From Euglena gracilis (taxonomy: Eukaryota > Euglenida > Euglenophyceae > Euglenales): 64,000 bases of DNA. The stretch covers positions 19,422,714-19,486,713 of the forward strand of contig CP154957.1 of assembly GCA_039621445.1 (NCBI GenBank). The letters run 5' to 3'. A model generated the notes under the pieces. It saw only the letters and a program-made list of their open reading frames with translations. It did not search any database and had not been told where the DNA came from. Position 1 is the first letter of the stretch, and the number at the start of each line of letters is the position of its first letter. The translations under genes and the position numbers were made by a program. Positions 48,987 through 60,800 of the stretch are shown here, in pieces.

Positions 48987-49621
48987 GTATGTTCTCCTTC
49001 ACTCCATCAGAGCCAGAATAGGGCAAGAATCCCCCCGCCCAACTTAACCCCAAGAATTGGGGGTGAAGGGCTTGATTTAAGGAGGCCGTCACAGCTGTAG
49101 GTGTGTGGTTTCACCCCCCCCCTTCTTCCCACCTGCCAAGGGGAGTCGCACCGACACAATATGGGGGGTGCCAGGAAGGTTTCAATATTAGCAGTGTGTT
49201 CGGGGTTTAGGTGGGGTGTTCCCTCCCCCGTGGAAATGTAGCAGGGGGGGGGGGGGGCAGCACCACCTGTATTGGGGGACTACAGAAAGATGCAGGGGCA
49301 TCCACCAGGAAAACTCCAAAAAGCTGGAATTTTTCGCTCCAGCGCATCATGAAAATGACAAATTTTTTTTGCAAAGACTTCCACAAGGGCATTTTTGGTC
49401 AAATCTGGGGGGCAAGATTTTTACAGTGACGGAACCGCGACACAGTGCAGAAGGGACAGACACGCCCTCCAAGGGGTGTCTATCTCCATAATCAAGGCTG
49501 TCTTCCCACCAGCCACATCATATTGAACCTTATTGTCAGCAGCAAAATGGGGTGCCAACAAGCCAACTTCACACTGCTCAGAAACATTGAACAGCAGACG
49601 TCATCTGATTTGGGATCCTCG
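48987..49621. other. No gene seen
   Basis: C/G runs at 49118 and 49247, otherwise unremarkable sequence between the last supported exon and the first satellite fragment. Confidence 0.3.
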
Positions 49622-49767
49622 CCAGCTTGGGATCCTCGTCGCCCAACCGGCATGTGAGCGGGGGAGGAACATGTAGAGCCGCACACTTTGGGGATGACGA
49701 CAATGTTACTCTCATGCGTTGCTGAGGCCCACTGATGTGGTATCGCCAGCTGACCCGTCATCCCGTC
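49622..49767 (+). repeat. Detached satellite fragment
   Basis: From GCCGCACACTTTGGGGATGA through TTGCTGAGGCCCACTGATGT to GACCCGTCATCCCGTC this matches the 3' quarter of the 594-bp satellite unit. It is separated from the main array by the insertion at 49768-51618 and by a C/G-run patch up to about 51838. Confidence 0.85.
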
Positions 49768-50252
49768 CAAGCACCTCTGATGATGCTGGGCGATGCTGGG
49801 CGATGCTGGAATTTTGGAGACCAGAGGTGGGGTTCCGATGCTGGGCGATGCAGGGCGATGCTGGGCGATGCTGGGCGATGCTGGCATTTTTTTGTACATT
49901 TTGAAGAATTCAACCCATTTCTGGGATAATTTCCCCACAATCTTACCCATTTTGGCCATTATGGATCAATTTTTGCTAATTTGGGGGTTATTTGTCACTG
50001 AGTTGGCAAATAGGCTAATTTGGGTCAATATGAGCGCATTTTATGGCATTTTGGGCCATTTTGTGCCTTTGTGGTGATTTTGGGTCATTTTTCACAATCT
50101 TTTGGCGTTTTTGGGCATTTTTTTGAGTCATTTGAAGCATTTTGGGTCATTTTGGTTGCTTTTTGGTTGCTTTTTGTGGTCAATTTTGGGTTTTTGTGGT
50201 CATTTTTGGGCTTTTGTGGTTATTTTGGCTAGGTTGGGTGCCATTGGATGAA

Positions 50253-50680
50253 TACTGGACAGACTCTGGACAAGATGCAGATGCTGGACAAGATGCAGGT
50301 GTTGGACAAGATGTACATGCCAGACAAGATGCCGATGCTGGACAAGATGAAGTGGATGCAGATACTGAACAACATGCAGATGGTGGACAAGATGCAGATA
50401 CTGATAAGATGCCGATGCTGGACAAGGTGCCGATGCTGTGCAAGGTGCAGATGCTGGACAAGATGCAAATGCTGGACAACATGCAGATACTGGACAAAAT
50501 TAATTGGATACAGACACCGGACAACGTTTCAGATACTGAGAAGATGCCAATGCTGGACAAGATGTAGATGGTGGACAACATGCCGATGCTGGACAAGGTG
50601 CAGATGCTGGACAAGATGCAGATGGTGGACAAGGTGCAGATGCTGGACAACGTCATTTTGCTGTGTCTTCCTTGGTTGTT
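50253..50680 (+). repeat. GATGCNGATGCTGGACAA minisatellite
   Basis: About 22 units of 18 bp or its 6-bp multiples, with variants (GATGGTGGACAA, GATACTGACAA). All multiples of three, so frames stay open and encode Asp-Ala-Gly-Gln-type hexapeptides. No start context or flanking exon supports a protein. Confidence 0.85.
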
Positions 50681-50864
50681 GCTGGTATAACCTCTGAACA
50701 TTTACACTCGCCGCAGATCCACCCCGTTGCAATTGCAGGGGTGCCACCCTCCACCCTCCAGCACAACAGCTGTTTTGGTCTCTGTTTGTCTGACTAGGAA
50801 GAGGCTTGCAACTTGCACTCGATGTTGCCATCTCACAGGCCACCACATCTTGTGCTGGCAGAAG

Positions 50865-51310
50865 CAAAAGTGGTCAAAAGTGGTCAAAAAGCAGGCAAAA
50901 GTGGGGGCAAAAGTGGTCAGAAAGCAGCGTGGTCAAGAAGCAGGCAAGTGCAAGGTGGTCAAACACCGTGGTCGCAGCAAAAGCGATCGCAGCACAATGG
51001 CCGTGGGCAATCAAATGTGGGCACTGTCAGCAGCCAGTGGTCAAAAGTGTCAAAGGCAGGCATGGGTGGTCATAGCAACTGGTGAGCAAAGTGATCAGCA
51101 GCAACATGGCCAGTGGGCGTAGCTGCTGGCCAAAAGCAGCAAAAGTGGTCAAAAGTGGTCAAAAGCAGGCAAAAGGGGGTGATCAAAAGCCACAAAGTGG
51201 TGGAAATGGGCAAAAGTGGGGCAAGGGGGTGGTGAAGGTCAATGGTCAAAGCAGCAAATGTGCAAAGTGTTCAAAAAGCAGTCCAGTGGTCAAGCAACCA
51301 AAGTGCCAGG
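50865..51310 (+). repeat. GTGGTCAAAAG-CAGGCAAAAG degenerate minisatellite
   Basis: Irregular repetition of AAAAGTGGTC, AAAGCAGGC and CAGCAAAAG words at about 10-bp steps. It ends in a long G-rich tract (51330-51485) followed by T runs (51497-51520). Confidence 0.7.
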
Positions 51311-51618
51311 AGCCAAAGTGGGCAGCAAAAGAGGGGGGGGGGGGGGGGGGGGGGGGCAAAGGGGGGGGTGGGGCAAAGGGCGGGGGGGGTGGGGTGGAGC
51401 AATTGGGGGGGGCTTGTTGGAGGGGCGGGGGGGGGGTGGGGGGTGGGTGGGTCCCCAGGGGGGTGGGGGGGGGGGGGGGGGGGGTTTTGTTTTTTTCAAA
51501 TTTTTTTTTTTTTTTTTTTGTTCTTTTGGTCACCTGGGCTGGCGATGCTGGGCGATGTGGACCATGTGGGCGATGCGGGCGATGTGGGCCAGGGGCATGG
51601 TTTGACCAGAGGTGCTTG

Positions 51619-51840
51619 ATCCCACCTCTTTGCAGACCCCCCCAGGGGGGGGGGTGGGTGGGTGGTTCAGGGCGTGCCCACCTGGGGGGTGCGCCGAGGC
51701 GCTGGGTATCCGCTTCGCGCCATTTTTGAAAATTGCTTGGCCGATTTTGGGGGGGTCGCCCCCACCCCCCCCCCGGGGGGGGGGTCAGCCCCACCCCTGG
51801 GTGTGGGGGGGGGACTCCCCCCCCATCAGAGCCTGGTCCC
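51619..51840. repeat. C/G-run element between insertion and satellite
   Basis: CAGACCCCCCCAGGGG at 51634 to GGGGGGGACTCCCCCCCC at 51810 with GAGGCGCTGGGTATCC and ATTTTTGAAAATTGC in the middle, the same core as 35570-35620. It replaces the normal satellite junction. Confidence 0.55.
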
Positions 51841-54800
51841 GGACCGCTGGGTGGCTGGTGGGCAGGGCATGTTCCATGGCATGTGGTTGTGGGCTGTGGC
51901 GAGGGATGGCTTGCGGGCACCAGAAGACCGGCTCGCCGCTTGCACCCACCCCTCTTTGCTCCCCTGGAGGAAGCCACAGGGCTGGAGTGGCTGCGCTGGG
52001 TGTTTCTCAGCAGTGCCGTGCACTGGGGTTGGGGGGGGGGCAACTGGCCCAGCATTGGCGGGACTGTTTTTTGGGGAGGGCGGTGGCACGAGGGCTTTGG
52101 GGCCTGGCGCCAGTGATGTCCTTCCCCCTTTGGTGGCATTTCTGTGGTGCAGTGTCCGCTTCGGGGATCGTCCAGCAGCCCCTCTGTGGCATGGCTGCGT
52201 GGGTCAACACCCGGAGCCAGATGGGGGTGTGACGAGATGGGGTGGTCACGTGCCCTGTTCCCAGTGCTCCGAAGCTTTGGCTAATTGGCTTCGGCTTGGA
52301 ACCCTCGTTGCCGAACAGCCATGGGGAGGAACGCGTAGAGCCGCACACTTTGGGGATGACGACATTGTTACTCTCATGCGTTGCTGAGGCCCACTGATGT
52401 GGTATCGCCAGCTGACCCGTCATCCCGTCCCGACTGCTGGGTGGCTGGTGGGCAGGGCATGTTCCATGGCATGTGGTGTTGTGGGCTGTGGCGAGGGATG
52501 GCTTGCGGGCACCAGAAGACCGGCTCGCCGCTTGCACCCCACCCCTCTTTGCTCCCCTGGAGGAAGCCACAGGGCTGGAGTGGCTGCGCTGGGTGTTTCT
52601 CAGCAGTGCCGTGCACTGGGGTTGGGGGGGGGGCAACTGGCCCAGCATTGGCGGGACTGTTTTTAGGGGAGGGCGGTGGCACGAGGGCTTGTGGGCCTGG
52701 CGCCAGTGATGTCCTTCCCCCTTTGGTGGCATTTCTGTGGTGCAGTGTCCGCTTCGGGGATCGTCCAGCAGCCCCTCTGTGGCTGCGTGGGTCAACACCC
52801 GGAGCCAGATGGGGGTGTGACGAGATGGGGTGGTCACGTGCCCTGTTCCCAGTGCTTCGAAGCTTTGGCTAGCTCGTTGCCGAACAGCCATGGGGAGGAA
52901 CGCGTAGAGCCGCACACTTTGGGGATGACGACATTGTTACTCTCATGCGTTGCTGAGGCCCACTGATGTGGTATCGCCAGCTGACCCGTCATCCCGTCCC
53001 GACTGCTGGGTGGCTGGTGGGCAGGGCATGTTCCATGGCATGTGGTGTTGTGGGCTGTGGCGAGGGATGGCTTGCGGGCACCAGAAGACCGGCTCGCCGC
53101 TTGCACCCCACCCCTCTTTGCTCCCCTGGAGGAAGCCACAGGGCTGGAGTGGCTGCGCTGGGTGTTTCTCAGCAGTGCCGTGCACTGGGGTTGGGGGGGG
53201 GGCAACTGGCCCAGCATTGGCGGGACTGTTTTTTGGGGAGGGCGGTGGCACGGGGGCTTGTGGGCCTGGCGCCAGTGATGTCCTTCCCCCTTTGGTGGCA
53301 TTTCTGTGGTGCAGTGTCCGCTTCGGGGATCGTCCAGCAGCCCCTCTGTGGCATGGCTGCGTGGGTCAACACCCGGAGCCAGATGGGGGTGTGACGAGAT
53401 GGGGTGGTCACGTGCCCTGTTCCCAGTGCTTCGAAGCTTTGGCTAGCTGGCTTCGGCTTGGAACCCTCGTTGCCGAACAGCCATGGGGAGGAACGCGTAG
53501 AGCCGCACACTTTGGGGATGACGACATTGTTACTCTCATGCGTTGCTGAGGCCCACTGATGTGGTATCGCCAGCTGACCCGTCATCCCGTCCCGACCGCT
53601 GGGTGGCTGGTGGGCAGGGCATGTTCCATGGCATGTGGTGGTGGTGGCTGTGGCGAGGGATGGCTTGCGGGCACCAGAAGACCGGCTCGCCGCTTGCACC
53701 CCACCCCTCTTTGCTCCCCTGGAGGAAGCCACAGGGCTGGAGTGGCTGCGCTGGGTGTTTCTCAGCAGTGCCGTGCACTGGGGTTGGGGGGGGGGGGCAA
53801 CTGGCCCAGCATTGGCGGGACTGTTTTTTTGGGGAGGGCGGTGGCACGGGGGCTTGTGGGCCTGGCGCCAGTGATGTCCTTCCCCCTTTGGTGGCATTTC
53901 TGTGGTGCAGTGTCCGCTTTGGGGATCGTCCAGCAGCCCCTCTGTGGCATGGCTGCGTGGGTCAACACCCGGAGCCAGATGGGGGTGTGACGAGATGGGG
54001 TGGTCACGTGCCCTGTTCCCAGTGTTTCGAAGCTTTGGCTAGCTGGCTTCGGCTTGGAACCCTCGTTGCCGAACAGCCATGGGGAGGAACGCGTAGAGCC
54101 GCACACTTTGGGGATGACGACATTGTTACTCTCATGCGTTGCTGAGGCCCACTGATGTGGTATCGCCAGCTGACCCGTCATCCCGTCCCGACCGCTGGGT
54201 GGCTGGTGGGCAGGGCATGTTCCATGGCATGTGGTGTTGTGGGCTGTGGCGAGGGATGGCTTGCGGGCACCAGAAGACCGGCTCGCCGCTTGCACCCCTC
54301 TTTGCTCTCCTGGAGGAAGCCACAGGGCTGGAGTGGCTGCGCTGGGTGTTTCTCAGCAGTGCCGTGCACTGGGGTTGGGGGGGGGTGGGCAACTGGCCCA
54401 GCATTGGCGGGACTGTTTTTTTGGGGAGGGCGGTGGCACGGGGGCTTGTGGGCCTGGCGCCAGTGATGTCCTTCCCCCTTTGGTGGCATTTCTGTGGTGC
54501 AGTGTCCGCTTCGGGGATCGTCCAGCAGCCCCTCTGTGGCATGGCTGCGTGGGTCAACACCCGGAGCCAGATGGGGGTGTGACGAGATGGGGTGGTCACG
54601 TGCCCTGTTCCCAGTGTTTCGAAGCTTTGGCTAGCTGGCTTCGGCTTGGAACCCTCGTTGCCGAACAGCCATGGGGAGGAACGCGTAGAGCCGCACACTT
54701 TGGGGATGACGACATTGTTACTCTCATGCGTTGCTGAGGCCCACTGATGTGGTATCGCCAGCTGACCCGTCATCCCGTCCCGACCGCTGGGTGGCTGGTG

Positions 54801-57800
54801 GGCAGGGCATGTTCCATGGCATGTGGTGTTGTGGGCTGTGGCGAGGGATGGCTTGCGGGCACCAGAAGACCGGCTCGCCGCTTGCACCCCACCCCTCTTT
54901 GCTCTCCTGGAGGAAGCCACAGGGCTGGAGTGGCTGCGCTGGGTGTTTCTCAGCAGTGCCGTGCACTGGGGTTGGGGGGGGGGGGCAACTGGCCCAGCAT
55001 TGGCGGGACTGTTTTTTTGGGGAGGGCGGTGGCACGGGGGCTTGTGGGCCTGGCGCCAGTGATGTCCTTCCCCCTTTGGTGGCATTTCTGTGGTGCAGTG
55101 TCCGCTTCGGGGATCGTCCAGCAGCCCCTCTGTGGCATGGCTGCGTGGTCAACACCCGGAGCCAGATGGGGGTGTGACGAGATGGGGTGGTCACGTGCCC
55201 TGTTCCCAGTGCTTCGAAGCTTTGGCTAGCTGGCTTCGGCTTGGAACCCTCGTTGCCGAACAGCCATGGGGAGGAACGCGTAGAGCCGCACACTTTGGGG
55301 ATGACGACATTGTTACTCTCATGCGTTGCTGAGGCCCACTGATGTGGTATCGCCAGCTGACCCGTCATCCCGTCCCGACCGCTGGGTGGCTGGTGGGCAG
55401 GGCATGTTCCATGGCATGTGGTGTTGTGGGCTGTGGCGAGGGATGGCTTGCGGGCACCAGAAGACCGGCTCGCCGCTTGCACCCCACCCCTCTTTGCTCT
55501 CCTGGAGGAAGCCACAGGGCTGGAGTGGCTGCGCTGGGTGTTTCTCAGCAGTGCCGTGCACTGGGGTTGGGGGGGGGTGGGCAACTGGCCCAGCATTGGC
55601 GGGACTGTTTTTTTGGGGAGGGCGGTGGCACGGGGGCTTGTGGGCCTGGCGCCAGTGATGTCCTTCCCCCTTTGGTGGCATTTCTGTGGTGCAGTGTCCG
55701 CTTCGGGGATCGTCCAGCAGCCCCTCTGTGGCATGGCTGCGTGGGTCAACACCCGGAGCCAGATGGGGGTGTGACGAGATGGGGTGGTCACGTGCCCTGT
55801 TCCCAGTGCTTCGAAGCTTTGGCTAGCTGGCTTCGGCTTGGAACCCTCGTTGCCGAACAGCCATGGGGAGGAACGCGTAGAGCCGCACACTTTGGGGATG
55901 ACGACATTGTTACTCTCATGCGTTGCTGAGGCCCACTGATGTGGTATCGCCAGCTGACCCGTCATCCCGTCCCGACCGCTGGGTGGCTGGTGGGCAGGGC
56001 ATGTTCCATGGCATGTGGTGTTGTGGGCTGTGGCGAGGGATGGCTTGCGGGCACCAGAAGACCGGCTCGCCGCTTGCACCCCACCCCTCTTTGCTCTCCT
56101 GGAGGAAGCCACAGGGCTGGAGTGGCTGCGCTGGGTGTTTTTTAAGCAGTGCCGTGCACTGGGGTTGGGGGGGGGGCAACTGGCCCAGCATTGGCGGGAC
56201 TGTTTTTTTTGGGGAGGGCGTTGGCACGGGGGCTTGTGGGCCTGGCGCCAGTGATGTCCTTCCCCCTTTGGTGGCATTTCTGTGGTGCAGTGTCCGCTTC
56301 GGGGATCGTCCAGCAGCCCCTCTGTGGCATGGCTGCGTGGGTCAACACCCGGAGCCAGATGGGGGTGTGACGAGATGGGGTGGTCACGTGCCCTGTTCCC
56401 AGTGCTTCGAAGCTTTGGCTAGCTGGCTTCGGCTTGGAACCCTCGTTGCCGAACAGCCATGGGGAGGAACGCGTAGAGCCGCACACTTTGGGGATGACGA
56501 CATTGTTACTCTCATGCGTTGCTGAGGCCCACTGATGTGGTATCGCCAGCTGACCCGTCATCCCGTCCCGACCGCTGGGTGGCTGGTGGGCAGGGCATGT
56601 TCCATGGCATGTGGTGTTGTGGGCTGTGGCGAGGGATGGCTTGCGGGCACCAGAAGACCGGCTCGCCGCTTGCACCCCACCCCTCTTTGCTCTCCTGGAG
56701 GAAGCCACAGGGCTGGAGTGGCTGCGCTGGGTGTTTCTCAGCAGTGCCGTGCACTGGGGTTGGGGGGGGGTGGGCAACTGGCCCAGCATTGGCGGGACTG
56801 TTTTTTTGGGGAGGGCGGTGGCACGGGGGCTTGTGGGCCTGGCGCCAGTGATGTCCTTCCCCCTTTGGTGGCATTTCTGTGGTGCAGTGTCCGCTTCGGG
56901 GATCGTCCAGCAGCCCCTCTGTGGCATGGCTGCGTGGGTCAACACCCGGAGCCAGATGGGGGTGACGAGATGGGGTGGTCACGTGCCCTGTTCCCAGTGT
57001 TTCGCAGCTATGGCTAGCTGGCTTCGGCTTGGAACCCTCGTTGCCGAACAGCGACCGCACACTTTTGACGACATTGTTCTCACTTGCTGACCCACTGATG
57101 GAGCCCTGTTCTGTCCCACCTGACTTTGTGCCCATTCTGTTTTTTGTGGCTTGCTTGCGGGCACCCAGACCGGCTCGCCGCTTGCACCACTCTTGCTGCG
57201 GTGTTTTCTCAGTTTTTCCACTGGGGGGGGGGGGCGCGTGGCCGCATTGGGGGACGTGTTTTTGCTTGGAGGCTGGTGGGATCGCCAGTGATGTCCATTC
57301 CCGTCCCGAGCCAGATGGGTGGCTGGTGGTCAGGGCCCTGTTCTGCTTTTCGAATTTTGGGCTAGCTGGCTTTTCCCGAATGCGCTTGAGTGACACTTTT
57401 GTTCCATCCCCACTGATTTGGTATCGCCAACATGACCGTCATCATCGTTCCACCGCTGGGTGGCTGGTGGGCAGGGCATGTTCCATGGCATGTGGTGTTG
57501 TGGGCTGTGGCGAGGGATGGCTTGCGGGCACCAGAAGACCGGCTCGCCGCTTGCACCCACCCCTCTTTGCTCTCCTGGAGGAAAGCCACAGGGCTGGAGT
57601 GGCTTCGCTGGGTGTTTCTCAGCAGTGCCGTGCACTGGGGTTGGTGGGGGGGGGAAACTGGCCCAGCATTGGCGGGACTGTTTTTTTGGGGAGGGCGGTG
57701 GCACGGGGGCTTGTGGGCCTGGCGCCAGTGATGTCCTTCCCCCTTTGGTGGCATTTCTGTGGTGCAGTGTCCGCTTCGGGGATCGTCCAGCAGCCCCTCT

Positions 57801-60800
57801 GTGGCATGGCTGCGTGGGTCAACACCCGGAGCCAGATGGGGGTGTGACGAGATGGGGTGGTCACGTGCCCTGTTCCCAGTGTTTCGAAGCTTTGGCTAGC
57901 TGGCTTCGGCTTGGAACCCTCGTTGCCGAACAGCCATGGGGAGGAACGCGTAGAGCCGCACACTTTGGGGATGACGACATTGTTACTCTCATGCGTTGCT
58001 GAGGCCCACTGATGTGGTATCGCCAGCTGACCCGTCATCCCGTCCCGACCGCTGGGTGGCTGGTGGGCAGGGCATGTTCCATGGCATGTGGTGTTGTGGG
58101 CTGTGGCGAGGGATGGCTTGCGGGCACCAGAAGACCGGCTCGCCGCTTGCACCCCACCCCTCTTTGCTCTCCTGGAGGAAGCCACAGGGCTGGAGTGGCT
58201 GCGCTGGGTGTTTCTCAGCAGTGCCGTGCACTGGGGTTGGGGGGGGGGGGGCAACTGGCCCAGCATTGGCGGGACTGTTTTTTTGGGGAGGGCGGTGGCA
58301 CGGGGGCTTGTGGGCCTGGCGCCAGTGATGTCCTTCCCCCTTTGGTGGCATTTCTGTGGTGCAGTGTCCGCTTCGGGGATCGTCCAGCAGCCCCTCTGTG
58401 GCATGGCTGCGTGGGTCAACACCCGGAGCCAGATGGGGGTGTGACGAGATGGGGTGGTCACGTGCCCTGTTCCCAGTGTTTCGAAGCTTTGGCTAGCTGG
58501 CTTCGGCTTGGAACCCTCGTTGCCGAACAGCCATGGGGAGGAACGCGTAGAGCCGCACACTTTGGGGATGACGACATTGTTACTCTCATGCGTTGCTGAG
58601 GCCCACTGATGTGGTATCGCCAGCTGACCCGTCATCCCGTCCCGACCGCTGGGTGGCTGGTGGGCAGGGCATGTTCCATGGCATGTGGTGTTGTGGGCTG
58701 TGGCGAGGGATGGCTTGCGGGCACCAGAAGACCGGCTCGCCGCTTGCACCCCACCCCTCTTTGCTCTCCTGGAGGAAGCCACAGGGCTGGAGTGGCTGCG
58801 CTGGGTGTTTCTCAGCAGTGCCGTGCACTGGGGTTGGGGGGGGGTGGGCAACTGGCCCAGCATTGGCGGGACTGTTTTTTTGGGGAGGGCGGTGGCACGG
58901 GGGCTTGTGGGCCTGGCGCCAGTGATGTCCTTCCCCCTTTGGTGGCATTTCTGTGGTGCAGTGTCCGCTTCGGGGATCGTCCAGCAGCCCCTCTGTGGCA
59001 TGGCTGCGTGGGTCAACACCCGGAGCCAGATGGGGGTGTGTGACGAGATGGGGTGGTCACGTGCCCTGTTCCCAGTGCTTCGAAGCTTTGGCTAGCTGGC
59101 TTCGGCTTGGAACCCTCGTTGCCGAACAGCCATGGGGAGGAACGCGTAGAGCCGCACACTTTGGGGATGACGACATTGTTACTCTCATGCGTTGCTGAGG
59201 CCCACTGATGTGGTATCGCCAGCTGACCCGTCATCCCGTCCCGACCGCTGGGTGGCTGGTGGGCAGGGCATGTTCCATGGCATGTGGTGTTGTGGGCTGT
59301 GGCGAGGGATGGCTTGCGGGCACCAGAAGACCGGCTCGCCGCTTGCACCCCACCCCTCTTTGCTCCTGGAGGAAGCCACAGGGCTGGGGTGGCTGCGCTG
59401 GGTGTTTCTCAGCAGTGCCGTGCACTGGGGTTGGGGGGGGGGGGCAACTGGCCCAGCATTGGCGGGACTGTTTTTTTGGGGAGGGCGGTGGCACGGGGGC
59501 TTGTGGGCCTGGCGCCAGTGATGTCCTTCCCCCTTTGGTGGCATTTCTGTGGTGCAGTGTCCGCTTCGGGGATCGTCCAGCAGCCCCTCTGTGGCATGGC
59601 TGCGTGGGTCAACACCCGGAGCCAGATGGGGGTGTGACGAGATGGGGTGGTCACGTGCCCTGTTCCCAGTGCTTCGAAGCTTTGGCTAGCTGGCTTCGGC
59701 TTGGAACCCTCGTTGCCGAACAGCCATGGGGAGGAACGCGTAGAGCCGCACACTTTGGGGATGACGACATTGTTACTCTCATGCGTTGCTGAGGCCCACT
59801 GATGTGGTATCGCCAGCTGACCCGTCATCCCGTCCCGACCGCTGGGTGGCTGGTGGGCAGGGCATGTTCCATGGCATGTGGTGTTGTGGGCTGTGGCGAG
59901 GGATGGCTTGCGGGCACCAGAAGACCGGCTCGCCGCTTGCACCCCACCCCTCTTTGCTCCCCTGGAGGAAGCCACAGGGCTGGAGTGGCTGCGCTGGGTG
60001 TTTCTCAGCAGTGCCGTGCACTGGGGTTGGGGGGGGGCAACTGGCCCAGCATTGGCGGGACTGTTTTTTTTGGGGAGGGCGTTGGCACGGGGCTTGTGGG
60101 CCTGGCGCCAGTGATGTCCTTCCCCCTTTGGTGGCATTTGTGTGGTGCAGTGTCCGCTTCGGGGATCGTCCAGCAGCCCCTCTGTGGCATGGCTGCGTGG
60201 GTCAACACCCGGAGCCAGATGGGGGTGTGACGAGATGGGGTGGTCACGTGCCCTGTTCCCAGTGCTTCGAAGCTTTGGCTAGTTTGGCTTCGGCTTGGAA
60301 CCCTCGTTGCCGAACAGCCATGGGGAGGAACGCGTAGAGCCGCACACTTTGGGGATGACGACATTGTTACTCTCATGCGTTGCTGAGGCCCACTGATGTG
60401 GTATCGCCAGCTGACCCGTCATCCCGTCCCGACCGCTGGGTGGCTGGTGGGCAGGGCATGTTCCATGGCATGTGGTGTTGTGGGCTGTGGCGAGGGATGG
60501 CTTGCGGGCACCAGAAGACCGGCTCGCCGCTTGCACCCCACCCCTCTTTGCTCCCTGGAGGAAGCCACAGGGCTGGAGTGGCTGCGCTGGGTGTTTCTCA
60601 GCAGTGCCGTGCACTGGGGTTGGGGGGGGGGCAACTGGCCCAGCATTGGCGGGACTGTTTTTTTGGGGAGGGCGGTGGCACGGGGGCTTGTGGGCCTGGC
60701 GCCAGTGATGTCCTTCCCCCTTTGGTGGCATTTGTGTGGTGCAGTGTCCGCTTCGGGGATCGTCCAGCAGCCCCTCTGTGGCATGGCTGCGTGGGTCAAC

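Larger units (their letters stand above)
49768..51618. mobile_element. 1.85-kb insertion in the satellite with 12-bp TIRs
   Basis: CAAGCACCTCTG at 49768-49779 and CAGAGGTGCTTG at 51607-51618 are inverted. Flanks ATCCCGTC and ATCCCACC agree at 6 of 8 positions, and the left one is normal satellite sequence, so this looks like an insertion with a decayed 8-bp duplication. GGGCGATGCTGG units lie just inside both ends (49786-49885 and 51540-51590). The interior is minisatellites and low-complexity DNA. Confidence 0.6.

Noticed and set aside
50253-50680. CRISPR-like array
   Set aside because: Units are contiguous and degenerate with no unique spacers, and the window is eukaryotic. The iteron arrays at 36750 and 37573 were rejected for the same reason.
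51246-52139. 297-codon minus-strand proline-rich frame
   Set aside because: It crosses a poly-G tract, an element boundary and satellite units, so it is not a single ancestral sequence.
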